A stretch of DNA of 64,000 nt from Nocardia ignorata NBRC 108230 (GCF_001612905.1 NZ_BDBI01000039.1:1-64000); one strand, 5' to 3'. Counted from the first letter of the stretch, positions 17,370 to 26,623 are shown. The notes: generated by a model not told the origin, from the sequence alone. A program made the numbers and translations.

Positions 17370-18863
17370 TCAGCCGAAGAGGCTGCCGCCGGTGCCTGCC
17401 TGCTGGCCGCCGCCGGTGCCGCCGAGGAGGCCGCCGGGTGGGAGTTCGGAGGGCTGGACGATGACGAAGCCGCGGCCGGAGAACGACAGGGTGCTCGCTT
17501 CGCCGGTGCTGCGGCCGATGAGGCGGCCGAGGCCGAAGGAGTCGTTGCGTTTGATGCCGGTCTGCAGGCTGGAGGACCAGGCTACGGCGGCATTGGGGTC
17601 GGCGTAGGTGGCCTGGTCGACGGTGAGGACGACCGGGGTGCCGTGGGTGGTGATGGCGATGCGGCCGCGGCCGGTGAAGACGCAGTTGAAAAGGCCCGCG
17701 TTGGAGGCGATTCCGGCCGCGCCCTGTACCCGGCCGATGTCGTAGCGCAGGGTGGAGTCGAAGGCGAGCACGTTGGCGCCGTTGATGGTGAGACCGTCGG
17801 AGCCGTCGAGGTCGATGATGTGCACGTCCGCGGCGCTGTTGGCCAGGAACAGGTCGCCGCGCCCGCTCACCTTCATCAGGGGCACACCTTCGCCGGTGAG
17901 GTGCTGCCGGATGGCGCGGCCGATGCCGCCGGAGCCGAGCGCTTCGAATTTCAGGTCACCCTGGTAGGCCACCATCGACCCGGACCGCGCCATCACCTCC
18001 CCGTTCAACCCGACCTTGACCATCTTGCCGCCCTGCTTCTGGATACCGAGGCCGTTGACCTCGGCATGCGAGGGGTCGAACAGGTCGCTGTGCACGGGCG
18101 GGACTCCTTGCTGAGAGGCGTACGAAGGTTGCGCACCAGGGTGAGCGGGTGGTGGGGAACCCGGTTGACCAGGCGGAGGGAACTGCCCGGGCGGCGGGTA
18201 GGCGGCCGGTCCGGGGGGTGGTGCATGTCCGGGCGCAGGGGCGCAGGCGCCTTGTCCGGGGGCCGGGGGCTGCCCGGGAGGCATCGGGGCGCCGGGATAC
18301 TGTGGCGCACCCTGTGGCGGGTGCGCGGGAAGCGTTGTATTCCCTTGGGGCGCGGCGGGTTCCGGTTCGTCGTCGAGGTTCACGCCGTAGGCCGATGCGA
18401 TGCCCGCGAGGCCGTCGTCGTATCCCTGGCCGATGGCGCGCACCTTCCACGCCCCGCCGCGCCGGTAGATCTCCACGCACACCACACCGCTCTCGGTGGT
18501 GAGCCCGGAGACGGGGAACGTCAGGGCGGTCGGCCCGGACTGGATGGCGGCGGTGAGGTTGCCGACGGCGGCGAAGGTGGCGGGTCCGCGCCCGTCGAGG
18601 CTCGCCGTGACCACCACTTTGTCCACGTCGGCGGGCAGCGCGGAGGTTTTCACCTGCACGATGTCGGGTCCGCCGTTGCCGTGCCGGTACACCACGCCCG
18701 GCCCGGTCGGCTGGTTGAAGAAGACGAAGTCGGCGTCGGAGCGCACCTTGCCCGCGCTGTCGAGCAACAGAGCCGACACGTCGACCGGGGCCGAACAGGC
18801 CACGGTGACGGTCAGCTCATCGCCCGGCGCGGGCCGGTTCTCTCCCGGTGCGAGCACGGTCAC
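17370..18863 (-). CDS. TerD-AIM24 fusion protein
   Basis: 497 residues in three parts. Residues 1-165 are a TerD domain, with LLLDSAGKVRSDADFVFFNQP and FPVSGLTTESGVVCVEIYRR, containing the acidic residues that bind calcium in this family. Residues about 170-260 are a Pro/Gly/Gln-rich linker. Residues about 270-480 are an AIM24/DUF124 beta-helix domain (MARSGSMVAYQGDLKFE, LFLANSAADVHIIDLDG, SLQTGIKRN and LSFSGRGFVIVQPSE). TerD proteins belong to tellurite and stress-response systems. AIM24-like proteins are of unknown function. The start GTG 18863 has no clear ribosome site and may be leaderless. It lies 66 bp after the GNAT gene on the same strand. Confidence 0.88.
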   Translation of the reverse strand: MTVLAPGENRPAPGDELTVTVACSAPVDVSALLLDSAGKVRSDADFVFFNQPTGPGVVYRHGNGGPDIVQVKTSALPADVDKVVVTASLDGRGPATFAAVGNLTAAIQSGPTALTFPVSGLTTESGVVCVEIYRRGGAWKVRAIGQGYDDGLAGIASAYGVNLDDEPEPAAPQGNTTLPAHPPQGAPQYPGAPMPPGQPPAPGQGACAPAPGHAPPPGPAAYPPPGQFPPPGQPGSPPPAHPGAQPSYASQQGVPPVHSDLFDPSHAEVNGLGIQKQGGKMVKVGLNGEVMARSGSMVAYQGDLKFEALGSGGIGRAIRQHLTGEGVPLMKVSGRGDLFLANSAADVHIIDLDGSDGLTINGANVLAFDSTLRYDIGRVQGAAGIASNAGLFNCVFTGRGRIAITTHGTPVVLTVDQATYADPNAAVAWSSSLQTGIKRNDSFGLGRLIGRSTGEASTLSFSGRGFVIVQPSELPPGGLLGGTGGGQQAGTGGSLFG

Positions 18864-18929
18864 GACACGGCATCCGAACGCGGGCGGTTTCGCTGCTGTT
18901 CCACGAGTTCGATAGTGCCGTGTGTGCCG

Positions 18930-19490
18930 TCACCGCGCCAGTTCTCGATTCGGCCGGTCGAGGGGGATCTCGAGGTGCACCGTCTGGAAACCGTCGTGCG
19001 GACCGCGCGCGTCGTGGACGATGTGACCGAAGGTGAGCCAGAACTCCAGGGCGCCCGGAGTCCGCGCGTCGGTGTGCAGGTAAAGCCGGTCGAATTCCAG
19101 TGTGGCCTGGACAGTTTCGATGGCAGCGGTGACGAGCCGGGTGGCCAGCCCGCGACGGTGGTGTTCGGGCCGGACGTAGACCCGGAACAGCTGGGCGGTG
19201 GTGTCGTCGGGATAGCGGCGTGCCAGCTCGGCCGGATGGGGTGGGTGCGCAGGCCCCTTCGCGCGGATCGCGGTGGTGCCGACGACGGCTCCCTCGTGCT
19301 CGGCCACCCACAGCCGATTACGCGGGTGACGCAGGTACGTGGCGTCGAGGTCGATCACATCGTGGTGGTGTTCGGGCAGGTAGCCGATGCCGAACACCTG
19401 GTAGAAGGTGTCGAGCATGACGCTGCGCGCGCCGGCCAGGTCGGCGGGACCGGCCGGGCGGACGAGATAGTCGGTGGTGGTCGCGGTCAT
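18930..19490 (-). CDS. GNAT-family N-acetyltransferase
   Basis: 186 residues. The GNAT fold is indicated by LWVAEHEGAVVGTTAIR and the acetyl-CoA binding motif RVYVRPEHHRRGLATRLV, then LYLHTDARTPGALEFWLTFG. It acetylates an amine or similar group; the substrate is unknown. It is the last gene of the nine-gene operon and overlaps the binding-protein gene by 4 nt (ATGA). Within the proposed pathway it could modify the metallophore or an intermediate, or detoxify one. Confidence 0.85.
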   Translation of the reverse strand: MTATTTDYLVRPAGPADLAGARSVMLDTFYQVFGIGYLPEHHHDVIDLDATYLRHPRNRLWVAEHEGAVVGTTAIRAKGPAHPPHPAELARRYPDDTTAQLFRVYVRPEHHRRGLATRLVTAAIETVQATLEFDRLYLHTDARTPGALEFWLTFGHIVHDARGPHDGFQTVHLEIPLDRPNRELAR

Positions 19491-20461
19491 CGCAGGCCGG
19501 CCAGTTCGCGGTCGAGCACTTCCAGACCCTCGACGGCGACCGGTCCCGGACCGGTGTAGCCGAAGGGTGCGACGATGATCCGGTTGTCGCGGATGGCGCG
19601 CAGTCCGGCCAGCTCGGGGCGCTGGCGAAGGGTGGTTCGCACCGATTCGGGGGTCTGGTCGCCCTGGGTGAGCAGGATGATCACCTCGGGGTCCTGGGCG
19701 ATGAGCGTTTCGGTGTTGGCTTCGAAATTGCGTTTGGCGATGTCGCCGTAGATGTTGGACAGGCCGAGGATGCGCATCTGTTCGTGGACGGTGCTCTGGG
19801 AGCCGTAGGCCTTGAGCTGGGCCCCGTCCCGCGACAGGATCAGCGCGGCCGCACGTCGAGGGGTTGTTGTGCCGCTGTGCTTTTCGGTGACCGCTCGCAC
19901 CCGCTGCCGCAGCGTGGCGACTTCGGCGTCGGCGGCGCCCGCGGTGCCGAAGAGCTTGCCGTAGAGCGAGATGTCGGCGAAGACGTCCTCGAAGGTGCCC
20001 GCCGCGTCGCGGCAGTAGCCACGGGTGACGATCAGCGGGATGTTCACCTGGGCCAGGTCGTCGGGCGTCACCGACAGTCCCTCGACGCTCACCACTAGGT
20101 CGGGGGAGCGGGCGATGATCTCCTCGCGAGCGAGCTCGGCTGTCGGCGCGGTGATCTCGATGCCTTTCAGGGCATCACCGTACTGGCCCGGGAAGGCGGC
20201 GGCTTCGAAGGTACGGGTGACGATGCGGTCGGCGGCACCGGCGGCGGCGATCGTCGGCGCGGCGATGGAACCGACGGTGACGACCCGCTGCGGTGGTGCG
20301 GTGAAGGTGACATCACGCCCACAACTCGAAACAGTCAGCGGGAAGCCGTCTTCCGCCGTGGTGGTGGCCGGTGCGGGCGCGCCGCAACCGGTGACCACGG
20401 CGGTGAGCAGTGCGAGGGCGGGGATCGCACGGTGACGTGCGGAGGAGACACCTGTGAACAC
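19487..20461 (-). CDS. Siderophore/metallophore-type ABC transporter, substrate-binding lipoprotein
   Basis: 324 residues. The signal peptide has a lipobox VVTGC near residue 24. The class III (FepB/FhuD/BtuF-like) fold is indicated by PQRVVTVGS, a region ARSPDLVVSVEG, and the C-terminal half with NTETLIAQDPEVIILLTQG and LRAIRDNRIIVAPF. It should bind a metal-ligand complex outside the membrane and hand it to the adjoining permease. The GTG start at 20461 places ggaat 13 bases upstream. It is separated from the permease gene by 32 bp, the only gap in the operon. Confidence 0.88.
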   Translation of the reverse strand: MFTGVSSARHRAIPALALLTAVVTGCGAPAPATTTAEDGFPLTVSSCGRDVTFTAPPQRVVTVGSIAAPTIAAAGAADRIVTRTFEAAAFPGQYGDALKGIEITAPTAELAREEIIARSPDLVVSVEGLSVTPDDLAQVNIPLIVTRGYCRDAAGTFEDVFADISLYGKLFGTAGAADAEVATLRQRVRAVTEKHSGTTTPRRAAALILSRDGAQLKAYGSQSTVHEQMRILGLSNIYGDIAKRNFEANTETLIAQDPEVIILLTQGDQTPESVRTTLRQRPELAGLRAIRDNRIIVAPFGYTGPGPVAVEGLEVLDRELAGLR

Positions 20462-20493
20462 GGTGATCGGTATTCCTTTCGATGGAGCAGAAA

Positions 20494-21573
20494 TCAGGAG
20501 GCGCGGGAGCGGCGGATCAGCAGCAGGAGCAGGGGCGCGCCGACGGCGGCGGTGACGATGCCGATGGGTAGTTCGCGCGGGGCGAAAACGGTGCGCGCAC
20601 CAACATCGGCGATCACCAGGAACAGCGCTCCGAGCAAGGCACTCACCACCAGCAGGTGCCGGTGGGTTCCGCCGACGCACAGCCGCGCCACATGCGGAAC
20701 GATGAGCCCGACGAAGCCGATCGCCCCCGCGACGGCCACCACCGCGCCGACGGCGAGCGCGACGATCAGCAAGGCCCACAACCGGATTCGATTCGGGGCG
20801 AAGCCGAGCGTGCGCGCGGTGTCGTCACCCGCGGCGAGCGCGTCCAGGCGTGGCGCCATCAGCAGCACCGCTAGCAGGGCGCCCGCGACCACGGCGACGG
20901 TGGTCGCCACCGAGGACCAGGCCGCCGGGGCGAGCGAGCCGAGCAACCAGAACAGCACGGTCCGCGCGCCTTCGGGGCGGTCGGAGGCGAAGATCAGAAA
21001 GCTCGTGGCGGCCGAGAAGATGTAGCCGATGGTCACCCCGCCGAGTAACAGGCGCAGCGAGGTGAGCTGCCCGTTGATCCGGGAGATGGCGAACAGCAGC
21101 ACCGTGGCGATCAGCGCCCCGATGAACGCACTCGCCGCGAGTGCGGCGGAGGTGGCCGCCGCGCTCACGCCGAACAGCAGGTAGACGGCGGCGCCGGTCG
21201 AGGCGCCCGAGGTGACGCCGAGAATGTGCGGATCGGCGAGCACATTGCGCACGATGGTCTGCAGAACCGCGCCGGTGATCGCCAATGCGGCGCCGACGAG
21301 CGCGCCGAGCAGTACGCGCGGCACCCGGACCAGCCAGACGATCGAGTCCTGCGCCGTGGTCCAATCGGGAGTTACCGGCCGGCCGAACGTGTGGTGGCCG
21401 ATGATCCGGGCGACGGTGCCCGGCGGAACGGCCACCGGCCCGAGCCCGGCCGCCACCAACACGGTGCCGGCGAGTGCGATGAGCAATCCGCCGATCAGCA
21501 GCACAGTGCGCGTGCGGTGCCGTGCGTGATCGAGGTCGTCGACGATCTGCTCGACCTCCAGTGTCGCGGTCAT
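20494..21573 (-). CDS. FecCD-family metallophore ABC transporter permease
   Basis: 359 residues and about ten membrane segments. Family marks are RVPRVLLGALVGAALAITGAVLQTIVRNVLADPHILGVTSGA, the coupling-helix region GDDTARTLGF, and VAVAGAIGFVGLIVPHVARL. A charged N-terminal 25 residues precede the first helix. It forms the channel of the importer, probably as a homodimer because there is only one permease gene. The start overlaps the ATPase stop by 4 nt. Confidence 0.92.
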   Translation of the reverse strand: MTATLEVEQIVDDLDHARHRTRTVLLIGGLLIALAGTVLVAAGLGPVAVPPGTVARIIGHHTFGRPVTPDWTTAQDSIVWLVRVPRVLLGALVGAALAITGAVLQTIVRNVLADPHILGVTSGASTGAAVYLLFGVSAAATSAALAASAFIGALIATVLLFAISRINGQLTSLRLLLGGVTIGYIFSAATSFLIFASDRPEGARTVLFWLLGSLAPAAWSSVATTVAVVAGALLAVLLMAPRLDALAAGDDTARTLGFAPNRIRLWALLIVALAVGAVVAVAGAIGFVGLIVPHVARLCVGGTHRHLLVVSALLGALFLVIADVGARTVFAPRELPIGIVTAAVGAPLLLLLIRRSRAS

Positions 21574-22481
21574 CGCGTCGCCGCCTCTCGGGTCTGGGTC
21601 ATCGACGGCGACCCGTCGGGGCCGTTATCGGTGAGTTCTGCTGAGCCGCCGGGAGTGTGGTCAACCGGCTCGGAGTGGATCTCGGCGGCCTCCGCGACAA
21701 CCGCGCTGTGTTCTTCGGCATCGTCCGACGGCCCGAAGAGGAGTTGGGTGGCGCCGAAGGCGGTGGTGCGGCGGACGGGGATGCGGTACACCGGCTCGAG
21801 GGTTTCGGGGGTGAGGACCTCGTCGACCCGGCCCGCGGCGGCGACGCGGCCGTTGTCGAGCAGGACCAGGTGGTCGCAGTAGCGGGCGGCCAGGTTCAGG
21901 TCGTGCAGGACGACGATGGTCGTCGTCTTGCCGAGGCCGCGGACCAGAGCGAGCAGTTCGTGCTGGTAGCGGATGTCGAGGTGGTTGGTCGGTTCGTCGA
22001 GGAGCAGATGGTCGGCCTGCTGGGCCAGGGCGCGGGCGATGAGGACGCGCTGCCGCTCGCCGCCGGACAGGGTCGCGAAGGGGCGGTCGGCCAGGTCACG
22101 GGCGCCGACGCGGGCCAGGGCGGCGGCCGCGGTGATGCGGTCGGCGCGTGAATACCCCTGGAAGGCACCGACCCACGGCGCCCGGCCGAGCAGAACCGTC
22201 TCGGCGACCGTGATCGGTGTGTCCGGTGGTGATTCCTGAGCGACGACGGCCAGGCGTGTGGCGAGATCGCGTCCGCGCAGTGTGCCGACCGGGGTGGCAT
22301 CGATCGTGATGTTCCCACCGGCCGGGCGCAGGGCACGGTACAGCAGGCGCAACAGCGTCGACTTGCCCGACCCGTTCGGGCCGATCAACCCGACCGTGCT
22401 GCCCGGATCAGCACGGAAACTGATGTCGTCCAGAGTAATTCGTCCGTCGTAGCCGAAGCGGACCTGTTCGATGGTGATCAT
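21570..22481 (-). CDS. Metallophore ABC transporter ATP-binding protein (FecE/FepC-like)
   Basis: 303 residues. Walker A GPNGSGKST, signature LSGGERQRV, Walker B LLLDEPTNHLD and the switch LHDLNLAARYCDH are all complete. The last 45 residues form an acidic, low-complexity tail beyond the normal end of the family, which is unusual. The start ATG 22481 (MITIEQVRFGYDG) overlaps the kinase stop by 4 nt. Confidence 0.92.
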   Translation of the reverse strand: MITIEQVRFGYDGRITLDDISFRADPGSTVGLIGPNGSGKSTLLRLLYRALRPAGGNITIDATPVGTLRGRDLATRLAVVAQESPPDTPITVAETVLLGRAPWVGAFQGYSRADRITAAAALARVGARDLADRPFATLSGGERQRVLIARALAQQADHLLLDEPTNHLDIRYQHELLALVRGLGKTTTIVVLHDLNLAARYCDHLVLLDNGRVAAAGRVDEVLTPETLEPVYRIPVRRTTAFGATQLLFGPSDDAEEHSAVVAEAAEIHSEPVDHTPGGSAELTDNGPDGSPSMTQTREAATR

Positions 22482-23464
22482 GCGGGTAGCTCTCTGCTCG
22501 GGAGGCGCTCGTGCGGAAGCCGGTGTCCCCGGACCGGTCGGCGGGTGTGATGCACGCTCACCGCGCAGCCGAATGAAGCGCACAGCTGCTCCGCGGCAGC
22601 GAGTTTGGTGCGATAGTCGCGGTCGTTCTCGCTCAGCAGGATTCCGGTCGTCGTGCCGCTGTGCGCGACGACGACACCCACCGCGCCGAGCGCGCGTGCT
22701 TCCCGGATGGTCGAGTCCAGATGCGGGCGGTGGCGGAACGCGGCACTCAGTACAGCACTGCGGGTGGCCACCGCGCCGATCGCCGTCACGTCCCCGCGCA
22801 CGATCGCGACACCGAGTTCGTCGAGCAATCCGGCGTATTCGCGCTGGTGCCCGGGACCGAAAGACGGTTCGGTGCGGTTGAATTCGACAGTGTCGACCAC
22901 GCCGCCCTCGTCGCCGGTGACGATGGTCAGCGGCGGCAGCGCGCCCAGCCGGGTGTGCAGACGCACCTCCCGATGGAAGTAGGCGACCGTGCCGGGATAC
23001 ATCACCCCGTCGGAGGGCTCGATGGCACGCAGGTCGGCTTCGAGTTCGGTGAGGCCGACCGTGCGGCCTTCGGCGTCGGCGACCGCGCGAGCCGTCGCCA
23101 CCAGGTCGGCGGTGGAGCTGGCAAGGCCTTTGCCCTCGGGCAATTCGCTGCGCACGGTGAGTCGTCCGCCGCGCAGCACCCGTGAGCGCGCCACCATCAC
23201 GCTCGCCAGGCGCCGAGCCTTCGACTTGTGCCCTGGGACGACGGTGATGTCGTCACCGCCTGGTTCGAAGACGGCGACGGAGCCGCGCTGGATGGGCAGC
23301 GTGACGAGGAAATGGCGGTCCCCGTCGAGGACGCCCTGCATCAGTTCCCCGCAACTGCCGTTGGCGCGGCCGACGCCGATACCCGGAGTGTCGGTCGTCA
23401 GCGGTGTCCGGTGCTCGACGAAAGGCGTGCGCCACTCGCGCACCGGGTGGCGGGGATCAGTCAT
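22478..23464 (-). CDS. GHMP kinase, PduX-like (L-threonine kinase family)
   Basis: 328 residues. The PduX marks are the N-terminal GRANGSCGELMQG and the GHMP phosphate loop LPEGKGLASSTADLVAT, followed by IEPSDGVMYPGTVAYFHRE. PduX phosphorylates free L-threonine to O-phospho-L-threonine, known from cobamide synthesis. No cobalamin gene is present here; instead the partner is a PLP enzyme of a family that uses O-phospho amino acids as substrate. That makes a role in making phosphothreonine or phosphoserine for beta-replacement likely, which is an inference. It overlaps both neighbours by 4 nt. Confidence 0.85.
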   Translation of the reverse strand: MTDPRHPVREWRTPFVEHRTPLTTDTPGIGVGRANGSCGELMQGVLDGDRHFLVTLPIQRGSVAVFEPGGDDITVVPGHKSKARRLASVMVARSRVLRGGRLTVRSELPEGKGLASSTADLVATARAVADAEGRTVGLTELEADLRAIEPSDGVMYPGTVAYFHREVRLHTRLGALPPLTIVTGDEGGVVDTVEFNRTEPSFGPGHQREYAGLLDELGVAIVRGDVTAIGAVATRSAVLSAAFRHRPHLDSTIREARALGAVGVVVAHSGTTTGILLSENDRDYRTKLAAAEQLCASFGCAVSVHHTRRPVRGHRLPHERLPSRELPA

Positions 23465-24726
23465 GTGCGGTCTCCCGAGTGAGCGATGTCGGCATCGGGC
23501 AGAACGGCCCGCCGATGCAAGCCGAGGATCGCGACCGCGGACAGCACACCCGTCCCGGCGCACAGCAGTGCGGGCGGCCAGGTGAGCGACCCACCCGCCC
23601 AGTCGAGCACCGCGCCGCTCAGGGATGTAGCGACCACCGTGAACAGTCCCGATGCCAGGTAGAACGCCCCGAAATAGGTTCCGGTGAGCCGGTTTCCGGC
23701 GAAGCGTCCGATCGACTCGTTCACGAACGGCTGCACTGCCGTCACTCCGATGGCCAGGACCACCGCGCCCGCCACCACGGGAGTGACCCGCAGTACGGTC
23801 CCCGTGAGTCCGCTGCCCACGCCTGTGACGACACCCGCGGCAGCCGGTGCGATCAGGAACGACACGCCCATGATCGCCATCCCCGCCGCCATCGCTGGCC
23901 CGCGCCGAGACCGACGGATGAGCACCTTGGTGACCCGAACCTGCAGGGCCACAACGGCTATGGTCTCCACCACGAACAGCGCGGCCACCGCCCCGGCGCG
24001 GTACCGGGGCTCGGCGCTGTCTTGTGCCTGCAGCGTGAGCAGAAAATAGATCTGGCTCTGCAACGCGAACATCGGCATCAGGGCGAGGGTGAACGCCCAG
24101 AAACGGCGATCGGTGAACACGGTCGTGAAGTCGGCGCCGATCCCGCTCTCGTGCGCGGGCACCGGTCGCGCGGGCAGCAGGACCCACTGAACCACCGCCA
24201 GCACTACGAAAATCACGGCGGCCACCAGCGCGGATATCCGGAAGCCCGCCGCGATCAGCACGGTCCCCAGCACGGGCCCGATCGCCGAACCAGCGTTGCC
24301 GAACACATTGAACAGCGCGAATGCCTCCGCCGACCGCGAACCACTGTCGGTGGCGATATACGCGCGCACGGCCGGATTGAACAGCGCGCCGGCGAAACCC
24401 GTGAGGATCGCCGCCGCGAGCACCACCGGCAGTGAACCACCGAGTGCGAACAACGCGAACCCGAGTGCCCGCACGGCCAGCCCCACCATGATCACGCCCC
24501 GCGCCCCCAGCCGATCCGCCGCCGACCCCCCGACGAGGAACAGACCCTGCTGACTCAGATTGCGCACCCCGAGCACGACACCGACCACCGCCGCCGACAG
24601 CGCGAGGTCGTGCAGCAGATAGTCGGCGAGAAACGGGATCAGCAGATAGAAACCGATATGCCCGACAAGATGATTGACCAGCAGCAGCCGCACGCCCTTG
24701 GGCAGCGCGAGAAACGTCGTCCTCAC
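23461..24726 (-). CDS. MFS transporter, probable metallophore exporter
   Basis: 421 residues and about 12 hydrophobic segments. The MFS motif A-like segment GGSAADRLGARGVIM and the segment AEAFALFNVFGNAGSAIGPVLG (motif C region of antiporters) suggest an exporter. Placed between biosynthetic and import genes, it most simply exports the product of the operon, as EntS-like carriers do for siderophores. The start is GTG 24726 in a GTGA overlap with the PLP gene; the end overlaps the kinase start (ATGA). Confidence 0.85.
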   Translation of the reverse strand: MRTTFLALPKGVRLLLVNHLVGHIGFYLLIPFLADYLLHDLALSAAVVGVVLGVRNLSQQGLFLVGGSAADRLGARGVIMVGLAVRALGFALFALGGSLPVVLAAAILTGFAGALFNPAVRAYIATDSGSRSAEAFALFNVFGNAGSAIGPVLGTVLIAAGFRISALVAAVIFVVLAVVQWVLLPARPVPAHESGIGADFTTVFTDRRFWAFTLALMPMFALQSQIYFLLTLQAQDSAEPRYRAGAVAALFVVETIAVVALQVRVTKVLIRRSRRGPAMAAGMAIMGVSFLIAPAAAGVVTGVGSGLTGTVLRVTPVVAGAVVLAIGVTAVQPFVNESIGRFAGNRLTGTYFGAFYLASGLFTVVATSLSGAVLDWAGGSLTWPPALLCAGTGVLSAVAILGLHRRAVLPDADIAHSGDRT

Positions 24727-25805
24727 CCGAGCACCTCGGCAGCGTCGTCGTGCACTTCGGTGGCGGGATCGGTCGGCGCGGGGGCGGGGTCGCGGACCAC
24801 TGTGCAACGGCCCCAGCCGCTGACCTCGGCGCTATCGGGGGTCGGGATGGTTGTGGGTTCTGTTGCGGGAGGGGCGAACAGGTTGTTCGCGCTGCACCAG
24901 GTGTCGTTGTAGATGGTTCGGAGGTAGCGGTGAGGACCGTCGGGGAAGACGGTGAGTACGCGGGAATGCGGCTCGCGGTCGGCGACCCAGCCGGCGACCA
25001 AGGCGGCGGCGCCGGTGCTCCAGCCGCCCGCGATTCCGGTGTGGGCCGCGAGTGCGCGGCAGGACGCGACGGCTTCGGCGGCGCCGACCCAGTGCACCTC
25101 GTCGAAGTCGGCATAGGCCACGTTGCGGGGGAGGATGCTGCTGCCGAGGCCGCGCATCAGCCTGCGGCGGTCCGGTTGCCCGAAGATGCGGGAGCCGACG
25201 GCGTCGACGCCGACCACCCGCAGCCGAGGCCAGCGGGTGCGCAGGACGCGGGTGAGCCCCGCACAGTGGCCGCCGGAACCGATCGAGGCGACGAGTACAT
25301 CGACGTCGTCGACCTGGGCGAGGATCTCCGCGCCCATGGCCTGGTAGCCACCGGCATTGTCGGGGTTGTCGTACTGGTCGGGCCAGTACGCGCCGGGCGT
25401 CGCGGCCAGCAATTCGGCCAGCCGGTCGAGCCTGGCCTGCTGCCAGCCGCCGGTCGGGTGCGGGGTGGTGACCACCTCGAGGGTGATGCCGAACGCCGAG
25501 AAGAGAGCGCGCAGGTCCGGTTCCAGTTCGTCGTCGACCACGAGCACGATCGGGTGACCGAGCGCCTTGCCTGCCAAAGCAAGGCCCAATCCGAGAGTGC
25601 CGCTGGTCGATTCGATGATCGTGGCGCCCGGCGCGAGGTCGCCTCGCGCGGCCGCCGCCCGCATCATCGAGACCGCCGCACGGGCTTTCATCCCGGCGAT
25701 GCTCGCCGATTCGAGTTTGGCTGTGTACCAGCTGTTTCCGGTGGCTACCTGGACTACAGGGGTGTTGCCGATCAGCCGCAGCAGGCCGGGTTGCGGTGCG
25801 GTCAT
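24723..25805 (-). CDS. PLP-dependent cysteine synthase family enzyme, SbnA-like
   Basis: 360 residues, in the fold-type II PLP family. Visible elements are LIGNTPVVQV, the lysine motif SIAGMKARAAV that should form the Schiff base, the Asn-loop counterpart ESTSGTLGLGLALAG and the phosphate-binding loop GSGGHCAGL. ESTSG with GMKAR resembles SbnA, which joins O-phospho-L-serine and L-glutamate, more than CysK. In place of the SSGNTG type loop there is TSGTLG, so the usual Asn is Thr. An 80-residue C-terminal extension includes NDTWCSANNLF. It probably makes a carbon-nitrogen bond at the beta carbon of a serine or threonine derivative. Confidence 0.87.
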   Translation of the reverse strand: MTAPQPGLLRLIGNTPVVQVATGNSWYTAKLESASIAGMKARAAVSMMRAAAARGDLAPGATIIESTSGTLGLGLALAGKALGHPIVLVVDDELEPDLRALFSAFGITLEVVTTPHPTGGWQQARLDRLAELLAATPGAYWPDQYDNPDNAGGYQAMGAEILAQVDDVDVLVASIGSGGHCAGLTRVLRTRWPRLRVVGVDAVGSRIFGQPDRRRLMRGLGSSILPRNVAYADFDEVHWVGAAEAVASCRALAAHTGIAGGWSTGAAALVAGWVADREPHSRVLTVFPDGPHRYLRTIYNDTWCSANNLFAPPATEPTTIPTPDSAEVSGWGRCTVVRDPAPAPTDPATEVHDDAAEVLG

Positions 25806-26623
25806 GAGCGCTCCCGGTAGGTGACCAGGGTGCTCGCGGCACCGTCGAGAGAGAAGAACGGGTAGGGCTCGGCCGAGATCGCGTGGACTCCGGCGCCGAG
25901 GAACCAGGGCAGCACCGCGCTGCCGGTCTGGGCGAAGAGGACCAGGGGTAGTCCCCGCTCGCGCGCGATGGCGCGGAATTCGTCGAATGTGCTGTTGCCC
26001 AGAGTCATTCCGGTGACGAGCAGTGCGTCGTAGTCCGACGGAGCCGCCGCCACGGACTCGAAAATCGGTTCGCCCCACTCGGTGACACCACCCGCGAGAT
26101 CGCACGGCACGTAGGCGATGCCACGGTCGCGCAATTCGGCCAGCAGCGAACCGACCACCCCGACCACCAGCACCTTGGTGACCTCGGAAGGGAGCAGATC
26201 GACGACGGTGTTCGCGCGGCGCCGCGATTTCGTCAACGAGGTCGGCCCCGCCACCACCACGGGGCTACCGTGCAGACCCGCTGCCTCCGGATGCGGGTGC
26301 ACATGCATCAGATAGGCATCGAGCGCCGCGACACGTACCGCCCCGACCTGGTGTTCGAGCAGGTCGCCGACGGTCGCCGCGACACAGTCGTCGATCAGCT
26401 CGCCGGTAGTCGAGCCGGGTTCGAGCCCGCACGAGCCGACCGCCGCACCGACCCGGATGCTGAGCACCTCGTTGCGGTAGGCGCGGGCGCGTCCCGCGTG
26501 CCTGGTGCCATAGGTCGTGAGAAAGGCGGTCGATGCGTTCAGAGTGTCGGGGTCGGGGCCGAGTCGCCCGGTCCGTGCCCACGTGGTGAGCTCGGCCACC
26601 GAGGCGGGGTGCGTCCGGATCAC
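25802..26623 (-). CDS. DUF364 family protein (Rossmann-like, proposed heavy-metal chelation)
   Basis: 273 residues. The pattern matches DUF364/DUF4213 proteins: an N-terminal enolase-N-like part (EVLSIRVGAAVGSCGLEPGS), then TKVLVVGVVGSLLAELRDRG, DALLVTGMTLGNSTFDEFRAI and a final LPWFLGAGVHAISAEPYPFFSLDG. The family was tied to metal chelation from structure and context, without a known reaction. In this operon it could act on the metal complex or on an intermediate. GTG 26623 overlaps the ATP-grasp stop by 4 nt. Confidence 0.8.
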   Translation of the reverse strand: MIRTHPASVAELTTWARTGRLGPDPDTLNASTAFLTTYGTRHAGRARAYRNEVLSIRVGAAVGSCGLEPGSTTGELIDDCVAATVGDLLEHQVGAVRVAALDAYLMHVHPHPEAAGLHGSPVVVAGPTSLTKSRRRANTVVDLLPSEVTKVLVVGVVGSLLAELRDRGIAYVPCDLAGGVTEWGEPIFESVAAAPSDYDALLVTGMTLGNSTFDEFRAIARERGLPLVLFAQTGSAVLPWFLGAGVHAISAEPYPFFSLDGAASTLVTYRERS

